DNA of 64,000 nucleotides from Eudorina sp. 2006-703-Eu-15 (taxonomy: Eukaryota; Chlorophyta; Chlorophyceae; Chlamydomonadales; Volvocaceae), in contig BDSI01000006.1 of NCBI GenBank assembly GCA_003117195.1, positions 558,001-622,000 on the forward strand. The letters run 5' to 3'. Within the stretch, counting starts at the first letter, position 1. The number at the start of each line of letters is the position of its first letter. The translations under genes and the position numbers were made by a program. The notes under the pieces were generated by a model. The model was given only the letters and a program-made list of their open reading frames with translations. It made no database searches and had not been told where the DNA came from. Positions 36,575 to 47,800 of the stretch are shown here, one piece after another.

Positions 36575-36949
36575 GTTAACTGTTGTTCTTAAGAGGTCCC
36601 TAGAATTGCCTCATGGCTGTCTCTTGGCTGTCTCTTGGTGAGGTATTAGCACACCGCTTGCCGATTGCGTTGTAACCGTTGTAGTGATGGTTTCCAAGGG
36701 TTTGACTGAATTCCGCTGGACTCTTAAGCCTAAAGGACTACGTGACGCACCGTCCGTACGAGCCCACATTTAAGTTTTCAAATGCCGTGAAGCGTAAATA
36801 GCGTATGCTTTATGCATAGTGCAGATTTCTATGGAATCCTACTCACACCACGAGCCGCAACAGCGTTGTCACCATAAGCTCACAAGACATGAGCGCCAAA
36901 TAGAGCCCCATTTATAATTTTGATTTTGTAATTCAAGTAGAGAACTGAA
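36575..36949. other. Intergenic, GNAT upstream region
   Basis: AT-richer DNA with no ORF of note. It should hold the GNAT promoter (minus strand) and the unmapped 5' part of the next gene. Confidence 0.35.
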
Positions 36950-37079
36950 AGGGAGGTTACCCAAGAACTTGGTCGTGAGCTTGCGCACAGTGGCATTGTA
37001 TGGGGCGACCTGCAGTCCGTACACGCTGGCGATGACGTACCGCAAAGAAGTGCAGGACGCTACCTACGACCGCCAGGTC

Positions 37080-37147
37080 ACCCAGCACCGGTGTGCCCGG
37101 GTTCGTTCTACGGGTTTATTTATTTTTCTCAATTGAACCCAGCACCG
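37080..37147 (+). mobile_element. Introner-like insert creating a 66-nt intron
   Basis: The intron 37077-37142 is nearly all insert. ACCCAGCACCG occurs at 37080-37090 and again at 37137-37147, flanking a 46-bp pyrimidine-rich core (CCCGGGTTCGTTCTACGGGT, then TTTATTT, AATTGAACCC). Collapsing the direct repeat restores an uninterrupted frame. The insert itself has an in-frame TGA, so it must be spliced out or be inactivating. The donor GT comes from pre-existing sequence and the acceptor AG from the repeat. Confidence 0.55.
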
Positions 37148-37981
37148 CGGTCGACCTGTGGGCCGGCGGAAGCAGCCAGCACGCACGGCCTTGGTCAAGG
37201 AGTGCAGCAGCGACGCGGATGATGACGACAGCACCAACGGTGCTACGGATGGAGGCGGCGTTTCGGATGATGACGGCACGGATGATGCACTGGGCACCAA
37301 CGGTGCTCGTGCCAGGACAGGTGGGTTGTGAGGCAACTGCGTTGCTGTACATAATACAGTTGTGTAGGGCGGATATGAAACGTCCACACAGGCACTCTCA
37401 CATCAGCAGCCCCTTCCACGCAAGCGACCAAAGGAAACTATGCTTACAAAGCCCCTCCCCGGCTGTTCCCTGTCATGACTTCATTTCAGGTGCGGGCGCT
37501 GCTGCCGCACCCATCGCCGCCTGGATCGACCCAGGCTTTCAAGCACCCGACAGTGCCTCCGACGGCTTCACCGACACCAAGTCGGAGAATGAGGCTGACC
37601 GACGGCGCCGGTACCCGCCCGGCACCCTAACCCAGTGTCGCCCTCAGCGTGTCGCCGCACTTTCCCAGCAGGCCAGCAGCACCGGTGGTGGTGAGCCGCA
37701 ACGGGTGGGGCTGCGTGATGGACATTCGCAGCAAGAAAAGCACATGCTGAAGCGGCAGCAGCACCTACGGATCGTTCAGCTGCTGGGTGGCGCACCCCGT
37801 CGCGCAGGCCATGGCGCGCCTGGTCCCCGGGATGAGTGGGCGTCCTTCGTGTTCGCGGTGTTTGCATCATATACGGACGCCGACGTGCCCAGCCTGGCGG
37901 CCATGCGGCCGTGGGACCGCCTGGTGCTGTGCGTGCGCACCTTGCGCACTTGGGTGGAGGGGGACCGCTACTTCGTGGATG

Positions 37982-38284
37982 AATGAATGAATGAACGTTA
38001 CAGCGGACCCCAAAGGGATCACCGGTGTATACCAGGGCAAGCCCCAGCAGGCCCCACCGCCAAGGCGGCAGGACACCTCCACACCTCAACGCCGCACCCA
38101 AAAACACACCGGGCCATGACCCCACCCAGCCAGACACCGAAGCAAGCAGAGGCGCGCAGTGGGGCAACACTACCAAAGGGATAGGCACAGCAGAGGGCAG
38201 AATCCCCAGAACGCCAGAAGTGGATACAGCCAAGCACGGGGGAGGTCGCCCACACAGGCACCCCATCACCCAGCTACCACCACC
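37982..38284 (-). mobile_element. SINE-like element, copy 1
   Basis: 303 bp flanked by the 8-bp direct repeat CGTGGATG (37974-37981 and 38285-38292). On the minus strand it ends with GTAACGTTCATTCATTCATT, a (CATT)n tail typical of non-LTR retrotransposition. About 290 bp are shared with 40605-40908 and 54506-54785. No clear tRNA-type A/B boxes were seen, so it may be the 3' part of a LINE or a LINE-mobilised SINE. Confidence 0.75.
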
Positions 38285-38963
38285 CGTGGATGTGGTGCGT
38301 CGTGTCCTGCAGCACCTGGAGGCCCGCGCCGACTCACTGCAGCGCATTCGGAATGAAGCACGTGTCCGGCGCGCAACCCTGCGGCAGCTGCGGACGAGTG
38401 CTGCCGCGACGGATGACGGCGCTGCCATGGACGGTGGCATCGCTGGCAATGAGAACACCACGGGCAGCGACACTGACAACGATTTGATCGCGGGCATGGC
38501 GGGCGCTTTAGGTGATGGTGGGCATGTCTCGGATGAGGACGTGCTGGATGCGATGGCTCAGCCGAGCCCCTGCAGCTGGACAGCACCGCCGCGGACGCCG
38601 TGGCTAGACAGCGGTCTGGAGCAACTCGCGCAGCGCGGCTGCAACGAGGCGGTCTTCAGCAGCACCGCAGCCGATCTCATCCCGCAGCCATCATCTGCCG
38701 CACTACCTCCGGAGGCTGGCCGCAGGCACGCCGACTTCGGCCGGATCCTCCTGTCAGACCGGCAGCTGCAGACACGCACACTACCCGCGTGGACGTGTGC
38801 GTCTGACGCATGGCGCGCGGAGGACAATGGCAGTGCGAGCGCGCCAACTGTTGCCGCCCTAAACGTCATACTCTGGCTCCATTGGGGATCAACATGTCAT
38901 CACTTCTGGGCACACTTTGCTAACCCTGATTCCAGCATCACACTGCAACATGGCCCACCATAA

Positions 38964-39119
38964 CAGCCACCGATACACTCTACTAACCTCTCCTCTTGCT
39001 TTCTTCGGGCGACCTAACTTACACGACATGTGTCCGTCATTGTACGACATGCGTACATATTGGACGACACGCATGCGTATGTACAGTAATGTAACAATCG
39101 CACATTGCTTTTTATGTTC
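38964..39119. other. Short spacer, nothing recognised
   Basis: Contains repeated ACGACATG/ACGACACG words but no gene. Confidence 0.3.
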
Positions 39120-39191
39120 GGGGCTTTAGCTCAGTGGTAGAGCGCGCGCTTCGCATGCGTGAGGTCACCGGATCGATCCCGGTAAGCTCCA
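39120..39191 (+). tRNA. tRNA-Ala (anticodon CGC), possibly a pseudogene
   Basis: 72 nt fold into a full cloverleaf. The acceptor GGGGCTT pairs with AAGCTCC (one G-U), the D-arm is GCTC/GAGC, the anticodon stem is CGCGC/GCGTG with loop TTCGCAT (anticodon CGC), the T-stem is ACCGG/CCGGT, and A is the discriminator. There is no intron. Odd points: the T-loop starts with A instead of the near-invariant T54 (loop ATCGATC), which also weakens the B box, and no TTTT pol III terminator appears within roughly 100 nt downstream. It is either a decaying gene or a retroposed tRNA-like sequence. Confidence 0.7.
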
Positions 39192-39215
39192 CATGTACAT
39201 GGTTATCTAGAAGTG

Positions 39216-39286
39216 CACCCTCTCTGGCGGCTTGGCCACGGAACACGTGCTGCACTCCGCCGTCGGCCAGGTCGCCAGAGAGGGTG
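39216..39286. repeat. Inverted repeat with 14-bp perfect arms
   Basis: CACCCTCTCTGGCG at 39216-39229 and its exact complement at 39273-39286, 43 nt apart, starting 25 nt after the tRNA-like gene. It could form a stem-loop; its significance is unknown. Confidence 0.7.
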
Positions 39287-39633
39287 CTCGGTTCTTCGGG
39301 GATTTCTGTCTTAACGACGTGCAACGCATCACTGCTCCGAACACCGCCATCCTTCTGGAAAAGTTTGAGGCCTGGAAGTACCCGCCCGGTGCTGACCCGT
39401 CCGCGGCCATTACCCAGTTCAACAGCCAGTTCGCGTTGCTTCCTCAAGAGACACACCGGGAAGTGATCAAGGCTCACAAGTTCATTGACGCGTCAATCCA
39501 GACGCTGGCGGGGTACAAATTCCTGGAGCGATGGAAGGAGGACCGGCTGGCGGCGGGCACCTGGAAGCTGGAACTCCCTGGACATGAAAGCTGTTATATA
39601 ATGCAGAGTAATGACGACTGCCGGCCAGGTTGA
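39232..39633 (+). CDS. Orphan ORF, weakly gag-like
   Basis: An ORF of 133 codons starting at an ATG. The stretch AILLEKFEAWKYPPGADPSA to ALLPQETHREVIKAHKFIDA has the helix spacing of retrotransposon capsid proteins, but no zinc knuckle or adjoining pol is present, so this is only a suggestion. It could be a remnant of another retroelement. The upstream half overlaps the 14-bp inverted repeat. Confidence 0.3.
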   Translation: MATEHVLHSAVGQVAREGARFFGDFCLNDVQRITAPNTAILLEKFEAWKYPPGADPSAAITQFNSQFALLPQETHREVIKAHKFIDASIQTLAGYKFLERWKEDRLAAGTWKLELPGHESCYIMQSNDDCRPG

Positions 39634-40604
39634 TCAGGCCTGGCCGGCGCCGCACTAGAGCCGCCTGAGGTACATTGTTGGTCGGCCTGGGCCGGACGCT
39701 GGCGGTGCAGCCGCCGAATGCAGTAGAGGCAATGTGTTACAGCCTTTATAACATTCAATCGTCCTGTCGAATTGACCAGGCGAAGCGCTGCCAACAGGCA
39801 GCGCTCGCACCTAGGTAGAGCACAGATGGGACGAGCAACCAATCCCAACGAGAAAGTCACCTAACGTAAGGATGAGACAACTAAGACCGTTGTCTACCGA
39901 AACATCCAACTGTTGTTTCCGTTAATTATAACTGCTCATGCCCACAAATTGCACGACCATCAACGGTGCACGTCAATGGGCCTGCAAGAGGATGTGAAGG
40001 TAATGTCGCCCGGGTGAGCGCTGCCAGCCGTGTTGGTAGAGGAGGTGACCTGGGCCGGGGCCTAGCTGGGGTGTTCGGGTCTAGGAGGCGGCCCTCGCTC
40101 TGGGTTGAGGCGGGACAGGGGTGGCCGGGTACGTGTTGATTATCAATTGTTGATGAATCGATGTTGTGGAAGTGTCGCTCTGCAACAGTGTTGCATGGGC
40201 GGTGGCACTGGGGCAGGTTGGTGTTGGAAGGGCTACCTAAATATGGGTGGTGATCAGCACCGATTCGAGGTTCAGGTTTGGTGAGGTTCACTGGGACCGC
40301 ATGCGTGTTTCCTTGCCCTCGCAGGAACACGTCACTTTTGGGTCGGAATTCCGTCGTTGGGAAGCATGCACCCGTCTTTTGCACGCACGTAACCACCAGT
40401 CAGTGCGGAATCCCGGTGATGCTGTTGGGCCCAGGTGGCCGGTGCCATGGCACTGCCCGTATTAAGTCTTTGCGGTTCTTTTTAATGGCTCGAGTCCATC
40501 AATGACCGAATTCAATGAGCCGTGCAGCAATGACTTGCGGGTACCGTGCATGTCTAGCCATGGGTAGGGTGACAATGCGCGGAGCGACCGGGGACTAACG
40601 ACTG
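39634..40604. other. Intergenic DNA, no gene recognised
   Basis: Short ORFs only, with no motif or repeat of note except (TGAA)n at its right end, which belongs to SINE-like copy 2. Confidence 0.35.
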
Positions 40605-40908
40605 AATGAATGAATGAATGAACGTTACAGCGGACCCCAAAAGGATCACCGGTGTATACAAGGGCAAGCCCCAGCAGGCCCCACCGCCAAGGCGGCAGGA
40701 TACCTCCACACCTCAACGCCGCACCCAAAAACACACCGGGCCATGACTCCACCCAGCCAGACACCGAAGCAAGCAGAGGCGCGCAGCGGGGCAACACTAC
40801 CAAAGGGATAGGCACAGCAGAGGGCAGAACCCCCAGAAGTGGATAAAGCCAAGCACAGGGAAGGTCGCCCACACAGGCACCCACACAGGCCCACACAGGC
40901 CCACACAG
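40605..40908 (-). mobile_element. SINE-like element, copy 2
   Basis: Closely matches copy 1, with the tail (CATT)n on the minus strand. Its 5' end (right side) has an expanded CCCACACAGG tandem repeat. The flanking duplication is at best the 5 bp GACTG (40600-40604, 40909-40913). Confidence 0.75.
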
Positions 40909-41860
40909 GACTGGTTGCGGGGAGGAACTAGGAGAAAATATGCGCGTGGTTGCTCTTGCTCCGACTTCCCTCACTGCACCAATATAGTCTGAAGGCTTGC
41001 GCCTACACTACCCCATAGAAACCCCATTGGATCCTTCTGGTCCTGCACTTGCAAGTGAATGTCGGGTTGCCAATCCTTTTACACCACGATCAGAACAGCT
41101 ATCGTCAAACTAAGTCGGAACGCTCATACACATGCGGATGCTGGGAATGTAAAACGATTTTGGACTTTTCTCATTGGCGCTACGTTTGGAAAGCTGTTGT
41201 CGGGAGGTGTCGGAGGGGTAGGTCCGATACATGTCAGACTTGCATGATGGCTGTGGTAGAGCCTCTCATACATGAATCATGTCAGTTTTGAAATAACTGT
41301 AATTGGCTGTCCGTAAAGCTAAGCGATGACCTAAGCCAGTTCGCCGTCGCCGTTGCCATCTGAATTGCCTCAGAACACGATTCAGTGGCACGATAACAGT
41401 TGGTGCACTGATGAGATAACGTCATGCAAATGGCAGGCATCCGTGCGGTACCATTGTTTGGTGTCGCTCGGGAGCGACAGGGAGCGACAGTGCTCAGGCG
41501 ATCAGTCGCGCCGTTTCCACACGATGCGCCGACGCTGTTTTTTTAAATGCGCTTGGCAAGACATGATTCTCGCATCTATCAAACCAACTTGAAAGCATTC
41601 TAACTAGCACAGGCCTGACCTCATCCGCAGTACAGGGCAGGATCGGTTAGTAGATGGTTCTCACCGTTCTGTTGCGACTTGCTCTCGTTGGTTATTTCTG
41701 CGGACCACGTAGATCGATCCTGGTTGACAGAAGTCCGCACCGTTCCCCTGTAAGAGGGTTTGTGCAAGCGCGCTTTCAAATCTAGTCTTTGGAGAACAGG
41801 ACAAGGACCGAACAACTTTGGACTTTATAGTATACCTACGTAGCTATCTTATCTCGGAAA
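40909..41860. promoter_or_regulatory. Upstream region of the FAD monooxygenase gene
   Basis: No gene recognised. GGGAGCGACA is tandemly duplicated near 41471-41490. The promoter and 5'UTR of the 41861 gene should lie in the right half. Confidence 0.35.
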
Positions 41861-44800
41861 ATGCAAATGCAACAAAGGCTGCAGGCGGGCCAGCGCGCCT
41901 TTGGGATGACGCCGCGCTTTCCAGCACCGCGACTTCCCCTACAGCTTTCTCAGCAGAAGCCACTTCGTACGCTGGGTCGCGCGGAGACGGCAGCCCCCGG
42001 GGTGACAGCCCCGGAGCCCGGTCCTCAGGGCGTCTCCTTCGAGGGCTGGAACAACTTCAGCGAGGCGGAGCGCTACCTCCGCGAGCAGTGAGTACCTCTG
42101 TCGCAGCCTCCGGACCTCCGCCCTCGCCCCTCACCTCCCCGCAACTAGCAGCAGCCGCGCTGGCATTTCGGAAAGCCCAAACCGCCCGGATGTGAAGGCA
42201 GGATCTGGAGTATGGCGCAAGGTGGTGACGCCGTCGCAGCGTTGATCAACCCCCCCTGACACAGCGCGTTGCCTCCGGTGCACTCAGCGACGCCACCCAC
42301 CTTCAAACGATGCGGCAGCCCATTGCGGCCGTCCGCAGCACGCGAACTGACAGCCGAGAGCACCTGTGTTTTTCATCAGTAGCCAAGGACCCAGTGCCCG
42401 CCGCCCCAAGCGAGTGGCCCGGGCAGCTCGACAAATAGGAACGGACACGCACACAACGCGTCCTTGTGTGCATATGTGTGTATAAGGAAACTGAGCCGCG
42501 AGAAAAGGAGTCCAGCTTTGCATGACAGCCGATGCGTGTGTGTGAGAGACAGGGAGACTGAGAGAAAGAGGTGGGGAGACAGGGTGGGGGTGCAGCGCAT
42601 TGGCAGGAAAAGATGAACTGAGAGGCTGGGAGATACGCATCATGTATCGAAGGGGGTGCAGCAACGATCAACCGCAGGACGAGGGAAAGGGCAGGACGCG
42701 GAGCGGTTCAAAGCGAGGACGAGCCCAGACACACTCCATTCCGCAGGGAGAGGTTGCTCAGCGCGGCGATGGGATGGGGTCGCACCCTCACTCACCCACC
42801 CACCCACCCTACCCGGGACGAGGGGGGAGCCCTGGCGCAGCTCGGATGTGTCACCTGCAGAGCCACGCAGCGACAGCCTTTCAACTCCGGGGCGGGCGGG
42901 TGCAACCGGCGGCGTTGGAAAGGGGGCAGGGACCGCGCCGCGCGGATGCAGTCAGTGACTTCAACCGACTGACGTCCCCAACCGATCTGCCCCGTCCCAA
43001 GGCCGCACACAATCGCGGGGGGGGGAGACAGGGGGAAAGGTCCGTGAGGTGCCGGGTAGACATCGGCCGTGACAAGGCGTCCAGGGAGGGGCGGACTGCC
43101 GGTGGAGCGCTGCGGACTAGGGGCGCACGCCGGGTGGGGGAGGCGGACCGGCAACGCACCTAAGGCCCGGACGGAAGCCCACCGGAGCGGGAGCGCGGTG
43201 CAGTCGCTGCGCGGGGCATCCTACAGCTGCACCCGCACTTCTATGGCATGATTGACCCCCTTGCTCCTCCTCCTCCTTCTCCTCGAAAAGGTGCCCCCGC
43301 CTTCCCGAACGCACGGTCATGGAGCGGACTCCCTTCGAACGCACCAGGATACCGCCCTCCTACCCGCCCCACAGCATTACCGTCACCTGCATCCTGACCT
43401 TCCCCGTCGCGTTCCGGGTGGGGAGGGGAGGGCAGGGCCGCCCGCCCACTGACCCGCATCGCGCGGCTCCCCCGTCTGAACCCTAACCCCAACCGCTCCC
43501 GGATCCCGGCCCTTCAACTGCGCTGCTCCCTCGCATCCCCACCCCCCGGCAGGAACCCCTACCCCCGCGCCCTGGCCTCCGTGGACGAGATGGAGGGCGG
43601 GCCGTACACGGGCAGGAAGGCGGTGGTGGTGGGGGCGGGGCCCGCGGGCTCCGTGGCCGCCATGTTCCTGGCCAGGCAGGGCTTCCGAGTGGAGGTGGGT
43701 ACAGACAGAGAGCGAGCGGGACAGACTCGTAACCGGGAAGGCAACAACGCATGGGGCGGCGAGGCGGGAGGGGGTTTGCGAAGGGGAATGGGGTGACGTG
43801 GGTTCGCCGGCATGGGGAGCAACGGCAGTGGGAGTGCGCGGGGTGGCTTGAACGGGGTGGGGTTGGGTGGGAAGGTCGATGGCTGCTTGGGTTGGGGCTT
43901 CGCCGAAGATGGCTGCCGAAGATCCGGGACGTTGAGGCGGGAGTGTGGAGCGCCGGGGAAGGGGGGAAGGGCCGAGCTGCGGAAAGCCCCAGACGACCAG
44001 CCCGGTGCAGGTGGAGGCGCAGGGTCCGTTGTACGACGTTCTAAGCCCTGTACCCATGCCGTACAGGTGTACGAACGGCGTCCTGAGCCCAAGAACGACC
44101 CGGTGGACAACGGGCGGGCCTACATCATCATCCTCATCCCCCGCGGCCAGGCGGCGCTCAAGGAGGTGGGGGCCGTGTGTGTTTTAAATGAGGAGCCCAC
44201 CCAGGGCCGTGTGTGTACTTGGCGAGAAAGCCGGGCGGCGGGGTCCGTGAGGCAAGGAGCCGTGTGGGAGGCAGCTGTGTCCGAGACCGTGTCAGGGACT
44301 GTGTGTGAGGGGCAGTGTGGGGCAGTGTTTAAAGAAGAGACCCGCCCAACCCAAACCAAGGACAGTGGGGCAGTGTGTTGACGGCGGAAGCCAGGCAAGC
44401 GCAGGAGCGACACGAGGTGGCGGAGGCGGAGGTGGCGGTGGAATGGGTGAAGTGTGTCAGGAGGGGACAGCTGTGGGTATGCAAACCCAAGGGCCGTTTT
44501 ACTCGTTGAGGTGCGCACCTGACGCCGGGTCTTTTTCATGTCCCCGTGCTGACCGCCTCTGCTGCGAAGTCCCTTCTCCAACTCCATCTCCATGACCAAA
44601 CAACCTGCCCTTGCTACTGCCGTACGTATGGATACCGTCGTACAGCTGGGCATCAAGCTGCCGGACGATGAGCACTTCAAGACGCTGGGCACCGTCAGCC
44701 ACAACGCCAAGGGCAAGGTACGGTTACGTCCGTTGAACACATACACGTGTGTGGTTCGGGTGGGTTGCTACATGCGATTCATTTTCATCACACTCCTATC

Positions 44801-47800
44801 GCTGGGCGGGTCTCCTGGCTTAGAAGCTACTATCTGCCGCTGCACCCGTGGGTTGCGGGCCTCAAGTCTCAGCACGCAACAACTGTGCTGGCCAAGTGCC
44901 CGCTGGGTTATAGGGAACGCAAAGCCGCCGAGCCGCCACAGCCTTACAGCCCTCACTCCCCGCACCCTACCCACCCCCACCCGATTGACCCATCACGCTG
45001 GACTGCTGTGAGCTTCCCCGGCCCTCACATCCGCATCCACATCGCCCTACCCTCCACCACTCCTCCACCCGGGCTACCCAGTGGCATTGCTCCCTCTTCA
45101 CCAACCCCCATCCTCACTCCCACCGACCGGCTTGTCTTCCCCTCAACTCCTCCTGCGGTCCTCCTCTGCCGCTCCCTCCTCTGCCGCCCTCCCTCTGCCC
45201 TCCTCTGCCGCCCTCCCCGCAGGTTCGGGTCAGCAAGGAGGAGGGCAACGTGACCTTCAGCCGCAGCGGCCTCGCGCAGTGGCTCATCGACACGGCCCGC
45301 AAGCGGTACCCGGGCCGCATCAACTACTACTTCCAGGCCTCCGCAGACCAGATCAACCTGCAGGAGAAGAAGGTGGGGACGGATGTGGGAGTGTAGATGT
45401 GGAAGTGTAGCTGTGGAAGTGTAGATGTGGTTGGTGGGAACCTGCAACACGAATGATACGGATGGCTGCGCTGAACGGTGGGTGCAATTTTGATGGTGCT
45501 GCCCAAGGGCGGGGGGAGGTAGGCGTGGGACGGAAGGGGACGATGTCGGTTAGCGTGTGGAAGGGGGGCGGATAGGCCGTGGCATCGCGCTGCAACGCAA
45601 CGCAACGTCGCGCAGCGCCGCGCGCAACCTTGGCCGAGGACGTGCGCCTCAGGGCTTCGCCACTCTTGGAGACTGGGAATCCGACACCCTCCGCCTCTCC
45701 GGACGTGGTGGAGACGGCCCTTGGTGGCAGCCTCTCACCCCGAGGCCCCCCCAGATCGAATCCCGCGAGTACCCCTCCCCAGTGACCTTGCTGGGAGTAC
45801 CCTTGACAATGCGTACCTACCTACCTACCTGCCTGCCGACCTGCCTACCGACCTGACCTGCCGACCTGCCTGCCTTCTTAACTACCTAACTACCTAACCA
45901 CCTGCTAAGTATTCCCCAAACCGCCGCGGTCCCGCAGATCGTGTTCCTGACCACCGGCGGCATGATGTCACCCGCTCGAGAGGTGTCGTACGACTTGCTG
46001 GTGGGCGCTGATGGCGTGTCGTCGCAGGTCCGTACGGCACTGGGGTCGTACTGGTCGGACTTTGGCCTGGAGGTGGACGACAGCGGCCGGGAGTACAAGG
46101 TGTACATGGGGCTCAAGGGCGACATCGAACCCGAGGGTAGGTGCCGTACGGGGTGGTGGGCGACGGGTGGAGGGTTGTGGCGGTGGTGGTGGTGGTGGTG
46201 GTGGTGTGTTCGTAGGCATGCAGAGCAGGAGTGCATGATATTCAAGGGGCATAAGCAAGTGGCCCGGAAAGTGCCCGTATGTGGTAATGAGGTGTGTGTG
46301 TGTGTGTGTGTAAGGCCTTAGTGGTCGATGGACGAGTTAGGGGCCCCAGACCTGTCCCCTACGCGCCCCTCCACCCACCCATCAACCCTCCTCGTAACCC
46401 CCTCCCCTTCAACCTCCTTTTCCGCGCCCTTTCCCAGTCAGCGCAGCTCAAATCTGCTACCAATCTGCTAAATCCATTCCTGGACCCCAACTCCGTATCC
46501 CCCTCCCCGACACCCCCCCTAGAGTTCAAGGGCAAGACGGGCGCCAGCTTGCACCTGTACACGAGCGACGACCCCTTCACCTCCTTCACCGCCCACTCCA
46601 ACCCGGACGGCACCTACAGCGGCACCTTCTCCGTACAGACCGGTAGGTGCCCCCCAGGGGGTGGGGGAGCGGTGCAACCCCAAACCCTGACCCCCCTACC
46701 TGCGACACCGTCCTCGCCCTGCTCCCGCCCTCCCCGCTCCCACCCTCCTCGGCCCGCTCCTCGACCATCTCCCCCTCCAGTCCCAGTATACATATGTCTA
46801 CCGATTTCCGATACCCCTCCAGTCCCCCTCCCCCAGTGCCCCGCTTCGGAGGGTCTCACGCCGTGCGCCGCAATAGATAGTGGCCGGCTGCCCGGTGTGG
46901 TGGTTTGAGCCGTGAGATGGCGGGGAGGAGGGCTTCGGGTATCCTCGACTGCTGCGACCCCTCGACATCGCTCAGGTCACCCCCGAGCTCATGTCGCCGT
47001 CCCAACCGTTTCGCCGCCCCTACCACCCCGGTGTGAATCAGGACTAATTAACCCTGGTAGGGCTCTTCTTCAACCCTACCACCACACCGGCCACATCCTC
47101 ACCCGCATTGCCACACCCACACCCATCACCTTCACACCCACCCATACAGCAAACATCCACCACCCCACCCTCCCATCCCCGACCTGCCAAATCAATCCCG
47201 CCACCACCTTCCCTCTCCCTCGTTTTGCCTATCCTGCCTCTCAAACGCCGTTCTGGGTTCTGGTCCGGCCAGGCGGCTTCAAGGACCTGAAGACCCCCGC
47301 CGACTACGAGGCCTTTATGCGCGCCAAGTTCAAGGGCATCCCCGACGAGTGGATCGCCCAGGCCGCCGCTCAGGTGGCGGCCAACCCCGCCTCCCCCGCC
47401 GGCAAGCGCGTGCGGGTCAGCCACATGTACGGCCCCTCCTGTGTGCTGCTGGGCGATGCGGCGCACGCGGTGACCCCCGTGTTCGGACAGGGGGCCAACA
47501 GCGCCCTGGAGTCGTGTTTGGTGCTCAACAAGGTGAGTCGTGTCGATTGTTTACTTATTTTTATTTATTATTTACTTATATTTTACTGAGGGTCGCGGCG
47601 ATGGTAGATGATGATCGGTGGGAGAAGGGTGGTGAGCTGGTGATTGATGAGTGGATTGATGAGGAAGGCTCGGGCCTCGGAAGGGGGTGGTGATGGATCG
47701 GAGGAGGATGGCGATTGGCGCTTTGAGGCTACGGACGCTGGGCCGAGGCGGGGACAGGTGACATGGAAGGGCAGGAGGAACGCGCGGGGGAGGGCGGTCT

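Larger units (their letters stand above)
36950..38963 (+). pseudogene. Unrecognised multi-exon gene, one exon split by a SINE-like insertion
   Basis: Traceable exons: about 36950-37076 (start not found; includes VALYGATCSPYTLAMTYRKE), 37143-37320 (basic RGRPVGRRKQPAR then an Asp-rich acidic run) and 37490-37981, continuing at 38293-38963. The first two joins close in phase. At 37981 the frame runs into the SINE-like element and stops. Taking away the element and one copy of its 8-bp duplication leaves the same frame continuing to the stop at 38961-38963. The conserved-looking part is DEWASFVFAVF to LVLCVRTLRTWVEGDRYF. No family recognised; a transposon-encoded protein is possible. Probably inactivated, unless the insert is spliced out. 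Confidence 0.5.

Noticed and set aside
38025..38280. N-terminal part of the 38025-38963 ORF as genuine coding sequence
   Set aside because: This stretch is the SINE-like repeat; only the part after 38292 continues the host frame.
37568..38497. 309-codon minus-strand ORF
   Set aside because: Formed by the SINE-like element plus the reverse of plus-strand exons; similar peptides recur at the other repeat copies only because the repeat recurs.
43383..44110. Minus-strand ORFs over the first FAD monooxygenase exons
   Set aside because: Opposite-frame shadows; the plus strand has the FAD motif and working splice sites.
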